A DNA stretch of 64,000 nt. Origin: Pseudoduganella rivuli. GTDB taxonomy: Bacteria > Pseudomonadota > Gammaproteobacteria > Burkholderiales > Burkholderiaceae_D. Shown piece by piece: positions 8,459 through 14,287 of this stretch. Made by a program: the position numbers and the translations under genes. The notes under the pieces are model-generated. The model was not told the origin of the DNA, did no database searches, and worked only from the letters and a program-made list of their open reading frames with translations. The stretch covers positions 1 through 64,000 of the forward strand of contig NZ_WKJJ01000031.1 of assembly GCF_009674485.1 (NCBI RefSeq), given 5' to 3'. How positions within the stretch are numbered: the first letter of the stretch is position 1; every line of letters begins with the position of its first letter.

Positions 8459-9355
8459 ATGAAAAACGTCAACGTTAATAAATTTGCCCGTCCGCGCTTG
8501 CTGATCGTCGGCTGCGGCGATGTCGGTATGCGCCTGTTGCCGCTGGTACGGCACGCCTTTCGCGTCATTGCCATCACCAGTCAACCGGAGCGCTGCGCAC
8601 AATTACGGGCTGCAGGCGCCGTGCCGCTGGTGGCCAACCTGGACCACCCCGCCACGCTGCGCCGCCTGAAAGGGCTGGCGCGCCATGTCGTGCACCTGGC
8701 GCCGCCGCAGTCCGCAGGCCAGTGCGATGAGCGCACGCGCCATCTGACCGCCATTTTACCCGAGCGGGGGCGGCTGGTTTACATCAGCACCACGGGCGTT
8801 TACGGCGATTGCCAGGGCGCGTGGGTCGATGAAAGCCGTCCCGTGGCGCCCCGCAATGCCCGCGCGATCCGCCGTGTCGATGCCGAACAAGTGTTGCGGC
8901 ACTGGGCGCGGCGCAGCGGCAGCACGCTGGCGATCCTGCGCGCGCCCGGGATTTATGCGGAAGACCGCCTGCCGCTGGAACGCCTGAAAGCGGGCACGCC
9001 GGCGTTGCGTGAAGAAGACGATGTGTACACGAACCACATCCATGCCGATGACCTGGCGCGCGCCATTGCGCTGGCATTGTTCAAGGGGTTGCCGGGCAGG
9101 GTGGTCAATGCGACCGATGACAGCGACATGAAGATGGCGGCGTATTTCGATGCGGTGGCCGATGCGTATGGCCTGGCGCGGCCGCCACGCTTGCCGCGTG
9201 CGGAATTGCAACAGTTGGTATCGCCCGCATTGCTGTCGTTCATGTCGGAATCGCGGCGTTTGCGCAACAACCGGTTGAAAAATGAACTGGGTTTGCGGTT
9301 GCGCTATGCCCGGGTTGTGGATTGCCTACAACAGCGCAAGGTGTGTGTCAGCTAG
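8459..9355 (+). CDS. NAD-dependent epimerase/dehydratase-like SDR protein
   Basis: The 298-residue protein begins with a Rossmann fold (LLIVGCGDVGMRLL) and has YISTTGVYGD in the region of the extended-SDR catalytic Tyr, plus HIHADDLARAIALAL, which is typical of epimerase-like proteins of the YeeZ type. The YxxxK lysine is not obvious, so catalysis is uncertain. It is divergent from the AscD-like gene with 13 bp between start codons. No ribosome-binding site is visible before this ATG, so the true start or mode of initiation is open. Confidence 0.75.
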   Translation: MKNVNVNKFARPRLLIVGCGDVGMRLLPLVRHAFRVIAITSQPERCAQLRAAGAVPLVANLDHPATLRRLKGLARHVVHLAPPQSAGQCDERTRHLTAILPERGRLVYISTTGVYGDCQGAWVDESRPVAPRNARAIRRVDAEQVLRHWARRSGSTLAILRAPGIYAEDRLPLERLKAGTPALREEDDVYTNHIHADDLARAIALALFKGLPGRVVNATDDSDMKMAAYFDAVADAYGLARPPRLPRAELQQLVSPALLSFMSESRRLRNNRLKNELGLRLRYARVVDCLQQRKVCVS

Positions 9356-9397
9356 CAGGCGCATAATCAATCCGACAACGTTCCTGTAGGAGACCCT

Positions 9398-9658
9398 ATG
9401 CAAACCACCCCGCACCCATCCAAGGAACAGGTTCGCTTATATATGATGTTGCGGGGGCGGGCCCATCAGCCGCCACCGGCTCCGAATGAAATCCGGCGCC
9501 AGCTGGGATGGAGTTGGCGTTGCGAAGATGCTACGCCTTGCTTGATTTTTCCCTCACCGCAATTCGGGCTGTTTTTCCCTGGTACATTGGCGCAACTGAG
9601 TGCGGCCATCGCGGTCGAGTGGATGTTCCTCGCGTCCGGTTTCTATGGCCGGCGATAA
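9398..9658 (+). CDS. Small hypothetical protein
   Basis: An 86-residue protein that I do not recognise. AGGAG lies 6 nt before the ATG, which supports real translation. The N-terminal half is polar and proline-rich (RAHQPPPAPNEIRRQLGWSW), and the C-terminal half is hydrophobic (ATPCLIFPSPQFGLFF, LSAAIAVEWMFLASGFYG), possibly a single membrane-associated segment. It follows the epimerase-like gene by about 40 bp in the same direction and may be co-transcribed with it. Confidence 0.55.
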   Translation: MQTTPHPSKEQVRLYMMLRGRAHQPPPAPNEIRRQLGWSWRCEDATPCLIFPSPQFGLFFPGTLAQLSAAIAVEWMFLASGFYGRR

Positions 9659-9700
9659 CGAAAAATCACGATTTTCGTATTTAACAATTCCTATCACAGC

Positions 9701-9743
9701 TGGCAAGTGAGAAATCTATCGAATTCTCACAAATTTCTCGCCA
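9701..9743. promoter_or_regulatory. Nested inverted repeats upstream of HTH regulator gene
   Basis: GTGAGAA (9707-9713) and TTCTCAC (9724-9730) form one dyad. An overlapping outer dyad pairs TGGC/GCCA and GAGAAAT (9709-9715)/ATTTCTC (9733-9739). The region lies about 160 bp upstream of the small HTH gene in AT-rich sequence and looks like an operator or a leader structure. No specific regulator can be named. Confidence 0.4.
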
Positions 9744-9901
9744 GATTAGCCTATAAGCAATAAAAACGTGTATCATACGGGTCATGTGCTATAAAACATA
9801 GCAAAACCCCCTTGTGGGATAGCGCGCGACCGTATTTATCCCGTTAAATATTTTGTGAAAGTGTGGCTTTTGTACAACATTGGCTGCCAGGAACCGACCA
9901 A

Positions 9902-10147
9902 ATGACTACCTCGCTCAAGGAAATCACTTCTTCGCCCACGTACAACCCTAACCGTGTACTGGATGCCATCATTGAAAAGCTGCAGTTGAAAAACGATGCG
10001 GCACTGTCGCGCGCGCTGGAAGTGGCGCCGCCAGTGATCAGCAAGATTCGTCACAACACGCTGCCGATCGGCGCCACCATCCTGATCCGCATGCATGAAA
10101 TCAGCGATTTCAGCATCCGCGAACTGCGTGAAATGATGTCTGCCTGA
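9902..10147 (+). CDS. Small Cro/CI-like helix-turn-helix regulator
   Basis: This 81-residue protein contains a likely helix-turn-helix around NDAALSRALEVAPPVISKIRH, where the A-L-S-R-AL-x-V-x-x-P-x-I-S-K pattern resembles lambda-repressor-like DNA-binding domains. It is shorter than most XRE regulators and has no other domain. ATG 9902 is chosen because CCAGGA ends 9 nt upstream. A large dyad lies upstream and a strong terminator downstream, so it forms its own transcript. Targets are unknown; the adjacent repeat-protein genes are candidates only by proximity. Confidence 0.7.
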   Translation: MTTSLKEITSSPTYNPNRVLDAIIEKLQLKNDAALSRALEVAPPVISKIRHNTLPIGATILIRMHEISDFSIRELREMMSA

Positions 10148-10168
10148 TCGGGCACATCGGAAATAAAG

Positions 10169-10208
10169 CGGGCCGCCACCTGTCGCCAGGTTGCGGCCCG
10201 TTGTTATT
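10169..10208. terminator. Bidirectional terminator
   Basis: CGGGCCGCCACCTG (10169-10182), loop TCGC and CAGGTTGCGGCCCG (10187-10200) form a 14-bp stem with one mismatch. TTGTTATTT follows on the plus strand and CTTTATTTCC on the minus strand. It separates the HTH gene from the convergent AYSGVP-repeat gene. Confidence 0.8.
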
Positions 10209-10221
10209 TGTAGCCAGTACT

Positions 10222-11160
10222 TTACGCTGCCGGCGTCAGGCGCGGACGTTCCATGTACATGTCCGCGACCTGGCGGGCAGAGGCGCCCGGTACACCGGAA
10301 TAGGCTGTTTGTGCGGAAGGCACGCCGGAATACGCGGTTTTTGCCTGGGCTGCCGGCACACCGGAGTATGCCGTTTGTGCGCGGGCGGCGGGAACGCCGG
10401 AGTAAGCGACCGCCGGCACGCCGGAGTAGGCGGTCTTTGCCTGGGCAGTGGGCACGCCCGAGTAAGCCGTTTTCGCCTGGGCGGTCGGCACGCCGGAGTA
10501 AGCGGTTTTCGCCTGGGCGGTCGGCACACCGGAGTAAGCGGTTTTAGCTTGCGCGGTTGGCACACCGGAGTAAGCCGTCTTGGCCTGGGCGGCAGGCACA
10601 CCCGAGTAAGCGGTTTTTGCCTGTGCCGCCGGCACGCCCGAATACGCAACGGTTGGCACGCCGGAGTAGGCGGTTTTCGCTTCGGCGGCAGGAACGCCGG
10701 AATACGCGACAGTCGGCACGCCCGAGTAAGCCGCGTCCGCTTGCTGCGCAGGAACGCCCGAGTAGGCTGCTTCTGCTTTCAGGTAGCTTTCGCCAAACGT
10801 GGCTTCGTACAATTCCTTCATGCGGTCGCCGACGCGGTGGTGCACTTCTTCGTCATCTTCGCCGCGCAAGCCGATGTAAGGGAAGTGGTGCAGGAAATAG
10901 CCAAATACGGCTTCGCAGTCGACTGCGTATTTCATCGTGTCGAGGATGTGGTAGTGCCAGAACTTGTCGACGTCCATCAGCGGCGCGGTCTGCTCGTGCG
11001 GGAACGTCTTCATCAGGTACAGGAACCGGCGATATTCGAATTCCACCGCGTTGGCTTTTTGCAGAGACCAGCCTTCACCGGACGCTTCGTGCATCAGCTT
11101 GACTTTGATCGGCTCGAGGTCGAGGTCCGCAATGGCTTGAAAGCTTTCTGCTGAGATCAT
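10222..11160 (-). CDS. GRDP-like domain protein with 15 AYSGVP tandem repeats
   Basis: The 312-residue product has three parts. Residues 1-131 form a conserved domain resembling the glycine-rich-domain-protein-like family (LEPIKVKLMH, GEGWSL, WHYHILDTMKYAVDCEAVFG, HHFPYIGLRG; His69 and His71 may bind metal). Residues 132-291 contain 15 exact AYSGVP units, mostly at 12-residue spacing with the linker (A/T)AQAKT and sometimes an 8-residue spacing. Residues 292-312 end in a tail with ERPRLTPAA. There is no signal peptide or membrane segment. ATG 11160 is preferred because GAGGG lies 9 nt upstream, whereas it abuts the ATG at 11169. The neighbouring paralogue has the same layout with a different repeat. 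Function unknown. Confidence 0.85.
   Translation of the reverse strand: MISAESFQAIADLDLEPIKVKLMHEASGEGWSLQKANAVEFEYRRFLYLMKTFPHEQTAPLMDVDKFWHYHILDTMKYAVDCEAVFGYFLHHFPYIGLRGEDDEEVHHRVGDRMKELYEATFGESYLKAEAAYSGVPAQQADAAYSGVPTVAYSGVPAAEAKTAYSGVPTVAYSGVPAAQAKTAYSGVPAAQAKTAYSGVPTAQAKTAYSGVPTAQAKTAYSGVPTAQAKTAYSGVPTAQAKTAYSGVPAVAYSGVPAARAQTAYSGVPAAQAKTAYSGVPSAQTAYSGVPGASARQVADMYMERPRLTPAA
10288..10767 (-). repeat. Coding tandem repeat encoding AYSGVP units
   Basis: An in-frame array of 15 units. The core is a run of nearly identical 36-bp repeats (about 10430-10620) encoding AYSGVPTAQAKT, flanked by shorter 24-bp units. Third-position changes among copies show that the peptide is preserved while the DNA drifts. 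Confidence 0.9.
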
Positions 11161-11266
11161 GGGTGACATCCCTCTATAAAAGGTTCAGTTGTAGAAAAGA
11201 TTGGATATACGCAGGAGTTGGCTGAAGGGGCCGGCGCGCTCAGGTTCGTAGGGTTGGGAACGAGAG

Positions 11267-11280
11267 TTGATTCGTGTCAA
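11267..11280 (-). promoter_or_regulatory. TTGA-N6-TCAA dyad upstream of AYSGVP gene
   Basis: TTGATTCGTGTCAA is an inverted repeat of TTGA/TCAA, 107 bp before the chosen start. It sits just downstream of the predicted transcription start of the minus-strand promoter at 11289-11316. Similar elements precede the paralogue and the histidine kinase gene. Confidence 0.35.
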
Positions 11281-11288
11281 CGAAATCT

Positions 11289-11316
11289 AGTATAAGCAGA
11301 CTGTAGTGGATTGCAA
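11289..11316 (-). promoter_or_regulatory. Predicted sigma-70 promoter for AYSGVP gene
   Basis: On the minus strand TTGCAA (11311-11316) and TATACT (11289-11294) are separated by 16 bp, close to the sigma-70 consensus. The -35 lies within a perfect palindrome, ATTGCAA-N7-TTGCAAT (11310-11330), which could be a repressor or activator site. Confidence 0.55.
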
Positions 11317-11354
11317 GCGAGTGTTGCAATCGTGCGCGGGGTCAATAAATGCTT

Positions 11355-11381
11355 GTGGGAACAAAGACTTAGTGTTCCCAC
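11355..11381. terminator. Perfect stem-loop between the two repeat-protein genes
   Basis: GTGGGAACA, a 9-nt loop and TGTTCCCAC form a perfect 9-bp stem 23 bp after the stop codon of the AYSGIA gene. It has no strong U-tract (AAGCATTTATT follows on the minus strand), so it may be a weak terminator or an RNA-stabilising structure. Confidence 0.4.
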
Positions 11382-11404
11382 GTTCCTACCAAGACAGTAG
11401 TGAA

Positions 11405-12265
11405 TCAGGCGGTTACAGGCAGGCGTGGACGGGTGGTATAAAACGCTGCAATGTCCGCCTTGCCGCTGGCAATGCCGGAGTACGCGGTTTCGGCACCAGC
11501 CTGCTGAGCCTGGCCCTGCGCCGCAATGCCGGAATAAGCGGTCTTGGTGGCAATGCCAGAATAAGCGGTCTGTGCCCCGGCTTGTTCTGCCTTGCCCTGC
11601 GCTGCAATGCCGGAGTAGGCGGTTTTGGCGGCAATCCCGGAATACGCGGTTTGCGTGCCAGCCTGATCAGCTTTGCCTTGCGCCGCAATGCCGGAATAGG
11701 CGGTTTTGGCGGCAATGCCCGAATAAGCGGTCTGTGCGCCGGCTTGTGCTGCTTTGCCCTGTGCCGCGATCCCCGAGTAAGCGGTTTGGGCTGCGATGCC
11801 GGAGTAGGCGGTTTTGTCCTGTGCCGCAATGCCGGAATACGCCGCGGTGGCGATGCCGGAATAAGCCGCATCGTTGCCTGCCGCGGTGCGGATGTAATCT
11901 TCACCGAACGTTTCTTCGTACAGTTCCTTCATGCGCTGGCCAACGCGGTGGTGCGCTTCTTCGTCCGCTTCGCCGCGCAAGCCGATGTAGGGGAAATGGT
12001 GCAGGAAGTAACCGAACACGGCTTCGCAGTCGGCGGCGTATTTCAGCGTATCGAGGATGTGGTAGTGCCAGAACGTGTCGACGTCGACCAGTGGCGCGGT
12101 CTGTTCGTCGGGGTATTTTTTCATCAGGATCAGGAAGCGGCGGTATTCGAACTCAATCGCGTTGGCGCGCTCGAGGCTCCAGCCTTCGCCCGATTCCTGG
12201 TGCATCAGTTTGACTTTGATTGGTTCCAGGTCCAGTTCAGCAATGGCTTTGTAAGCATCATTCAT
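11405..12265 (-). CDS. GRDP-like domain protein with 11 AYSGIA tandem repeats
   Basis: A paralogue of the preceding gene, 286 residues. The N-terminal domain (1-133) is closely similar (LDLEPIKVKLMH, ESGEGWSLERANAIEFEYRR, FWHYHILDTLKYAADCEAVF). The repeat region (134-266) has 11 exact AYSGIA units arranged as a 27-residue super-repeat: a 9-residue AYSGIAAKT unit followed by an 18-residue unit with linker AQGKA(D/E)QAG(T/A)QT. The tail ends in RPRLPVTA, like its neighbour. ATG 12265 is chosen because AAGGA lies 9 nt upstream. There is no signal peptide or membrane helix. The array differs in sequence and period from the neighbour although flanking domains match, so the repeats evolve separately from the domain. 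Function unknown. Confidence 0.85.
   Translation of the reverse strand: MNDAYKAIAELDLEPIKVKLMHQESGEGWSLERANAIEFEYRRFLILMKKYPDEQTAPLVDVDTFWHYHILDTLKYAADCEAVFGYFLHHFPYIGLRGEADEEAHHRVGQRMKELYEETFGEDYIRTAAGNDAAYSGIATAAYSGIAAQDKTAYSGIAAQTAYSGIAAQGKAAQAGAQTAYSGIAAKTAYSGIAAQGKADQAGTQTAYSGIAAKTAYSGIAAQGKAEQAGAQTAYSGIATKTAYSGIAAQGQAQQAGAETAYSGIASGKADIAAFYTTRPRLPVTA
11468..11866 (-). repeat. Coding tandem repeat encoding AYSGIA units
   Basis: Eleven in-frame AYSGIA units. Most of the array is an 81-bp super-repeat (27 residues) made of one short and one long unit, copied about three and a half times. Confidence 0.9.
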
Positions 12266-12336
12266 CAGTTCGTTCCTTTCGGTTGTTGAGCAGGGCACTA
12301 CAGGAACGATTCTTGTCTTTTTGAAACTAATGGGAT

Positions 12337-12350
12337 TTGATTTTCGTCAA
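12337..12350 (-). promoter_or_regulatory. TTGA-N6-TCAA dyad upstream of AYSGIA gene
   Basis: TTGATTTTCGTCAA lies 72 bp before the AYSGIA start. It shares the 9-mer TTTCGTCAA with the element 71 bp upstream of the histidine kinase start and has the same TTGA/TCAA arms as the element before the AYSGVP gene. No good -10 box is found at standard spacing from it. Confidence 0.35.
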
Positions 12351-12388
12351 CATGAGTTCGGGAAATTCCTAATTGCAACAGAATTGTC

Positions 12389-14110
12389 CTAGGCGAACTG
12401 TTCGAGGCGGGGATAGGCGGCGCCCGGCTGCAGCAGCGGCGCCGATACCCGTACCACGGTGCCGGTGCCGGGCGCGCTGTGGATCGAGCACGTGCCGCCC
12501 AGTAAATTGATGCGTTCTTCAATGCCGACCAGCCCGAACGAGCCGAATTTATTGCGGCTGCGCGCATGCAGGCCGACACCGTTATCACTGATGGTCATGC
12601 TCAGCATGTTGTTTTCACGACGCAGTTCGACTTTCACAAGGCTGGCGTGGGCATGCTGCAGCACGTTGCTGAGCGATTCCTGCAAGATGCGGAAATACGC
12701 CGTGGCGCAATGGTCGTCAATACCCTCGTCGCCACCGCTTTCGATGAATTCGCAGACAATGCCCGAGCGCTGCCGGAATTGCGCGATTTGCCATTCCACG
12801 GCCGCGCCCAGGCCCAGGTCCAGCACGTTGGGCCGCAAGTCATTGATGATCTGGCGCACGCTGCGGATGGTGTGATCGATTTGCGCCAGTGTGCCGCGCG
12901 CCCGGGCATGCAGGCGCGGGTGGCGGTGGCTGGTGCGCGTGGTCAGTACGTCCGCTTCGATCCGCAGCGCCAGCAGGTTCTGGCCCAGGTCGTCGTGGAT
13001 TTCACGGGCGATGCGCTTGCGTTCCTGCTCCTTGATTTGTTCGGCGTGCGCCGCCAGCCGGCGCAATTTATGGTGCGACAGTTGCAGTTTGGCCTGGCTG
13101 TCGCGCAATTCCTTGGTCATGGACTTGGCCATGCGGATCGCCCGCAGCCGCGATGACGACAGCGTGTGGAACAAGGCGTAAATCAGCATGCTGCCGCAGA
13201 AGCCCGTCAGCAGGGCCAGCCAAGGCAGGAACATGTCGAAGTGCGAATACAGCGCATGCTTGGATGCGGTGAATTCCGCACGCCACACGCGCCCGTTAAA
13301 GTCGATCGGCAAGATGTAGCTCAACGTATCCTGCTCGGCTGGCCCGCCCATGCCCCGCTCCATGCTGTCGAACAGCAGCGTATGATTTCCCTCGGATTCC
13401 TGGTCGCCGATGTCTTGCAGGATCAGCCGGGTATTGCGCACCGGCATTTCCTCCAACGCACCCAGCACCAGCCGGTAGACGGAAAAACCGATACCGATCG
13501 AGCCCACGTAAGCGGCGCGGCGTTGTTCGATGGTCGCGAGCGGCAGATTGGGGCGGTAGACCGGCATGCGCATGGCCAGCACGGCGTCGCGATTGTTGTC
13601 GTCCAGTCCGATCGGCACGCCGGATGAAGTCAGCATGCCGGTGTCGCGTCCGCGCGCCAGCGCGCGCGCCACAGCCGGCCTGGCGGCAATATCGAAGCCT
13701 ACTTTCCCCTCCAGTCCCGCCAGCGGTTCCAGCAGCGTAATGATGGCGGCCTCCGGTTTTGCCCCGGCTGGCACGTGTTGCGCATAATTGAGGGTGGTGA
13801 TGGCCGGGAAGTGGCGCGGCAAGTCCAGTCCCCTGACATAGCGGTGGAAGCCGTCGCGGGTAATGGTGTCGGCCGACTGGAAGTAGCTGGCCGCGCCCCG
13901 CAGCACGTCGGTATACGCTTTGATGGCGTTGGTGATGATGTACTGGCTGTTGCGTGCGTGGCTGCGGAAACGCGCATTGACTTCGCTGTCCAGGGATCTC
14001 GCCGTGGCGCCGTACAGCAAGACACCTACGCCCAAGGACAGCAGGACGCCACTCCACCAGAGTGGTTTGGTTGGGGCGAACAGTCTGTTGCGGGCCATAT
14101 TCAAGGGCAT
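12389..14110 (-). CDS. CHASE-domain sensor histidine kinase (HisKA_3 type), orphan
   Basis: This 573-residue membrane kinase has a first helix at about 17-37, a periplasmic CHASE-like sensor (about 70-280, with FPAITTLNYAQHVP) and a second helix at about 294-315. A NarX/LiaS-type dimerisation region carries the phospho-acceptor in KRIAREIHDDLGQNLL (His372), and a C-terminal HATPase domain (SDNGVGL, FGLVGIEERINLLGG) follows. Such kinases phosphorylate LuxR/NarL-type response regulators, but none is encoded next to it. It is transcribed toward the two repeat-protein genes, in the same direction. Ligand and partner are unknown. Confidence 0.88.
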   Translation of the reverse strand: MPLNMARNRLFAPTKPLWWSGVLLSLGVGVLLYGATARSLDSEVNARFRSHARNSQYIITNAIKAYTDVLRGAASYFQSADTITRDGFHRYVRGLDLPRHFPAITTLNYAQHVPAGAKPEAAIITLLEPLAGLEGKVGFDIAARPAVARALARGRDTGMLTSSGVPIGLDDNNRDAVLAMRMPVYRPNLPLATIEQRRAAYVGSIGIGFSVYRLVLGALEEMPVRNTRLILQDIGDQESEGNHTLLFDSMERGMGGPAEQDTLSYILPIDFNGRVWRAEFTASKHALYSHFDMFLPWLALLTGFCGSMLIYALFHTLSSSRLRAIRMAKSMTKELRDSQAKLQLSHHKLRRLAAHAEQIKEQERKRIAREIHDDLGQNLLALRIEADVLTTRTSHRHPRLHARARGTLAQIDHTIRSVRQIINDLRPNVLDLGLGAAVEWQIAQFRQRSGIVCEFIESGGDEGIDDHCATAYFRILQESLSNVLQHAHASLVKVELRRENNMLSMTISDNGVGLHARSRNKFGSFGLVGIEERINLLGGTCSIHSAPGTGTVVRVSAPLLQPGAAYPRLEQFA

Positions 14111-14164
14111 GCGTTATGCCGAAGTGGCTAATGGTTAAGATTTCTTCCAATCAATTAGTTACAT

Positions 14165-14194
14165 AATATATAAATAAAAGGTGACTTTCGTCAA
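14165..14194 (-). promoter_or_regulatory. Predicted promoter of the histidine kinase gene
   Basis: On the minus strand TTGACG and TATATT are separated by 18 bp, about 55 bp upstream of the start codon and in AT-rich sequence. The -35 region reads TTGACGAAAGTCAC, a TGAC/GTCA dyad related to the elements upstream of the two repeat-protein genes. Confidence 0.5.
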
Positions 14195-14238
14195 GAACAG
14201 TTTTTGCAAATATTCGGTGTATTAGACAAAGATCAATA

Positions 14239-14264
14239 AAAAAGCCGCCCGAAGGCGGCTTTTT
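14239..14264. terminator. Rho-independent terminator after glnS
   Basis: AAAAAGCCGCC, loop CGAA and GGCGGCTTTTT form a perfect 11-bp stem with A/T flanks on both sides. It lies 23 bp after the glnS stop on the minus strand. Confidence 0.9.
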
Positions 14265-14287
14265 CCAAACAGGTATTGGTTTGGTAT

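Noticed and set aside
10236-10649. Arg/Pro/Cys-rich frames on both strands across the repeat region
   Set aside because: They arise from other frames of the tandem repeat and lack starts with ribosome-binding sites.
10288-10767. Short regular repeats looking like a CRISPR array or minisatellite
   Set aside because: The repeats are in frame within a gene with a good start and conserved flanks. There are no unique spacers between constant repeats, and no cas genes are near.
11275-11280. TTGACA on the minus strand as a -35 of the AYSGVP gene
   Set aside because: No -10-like hexamer occurs 15-19 bp downstream, while a better promoter (TTGCAA-N16-TATACT) lies just upstream. The TTGACA is part of a TTGA/TCAA dyad.
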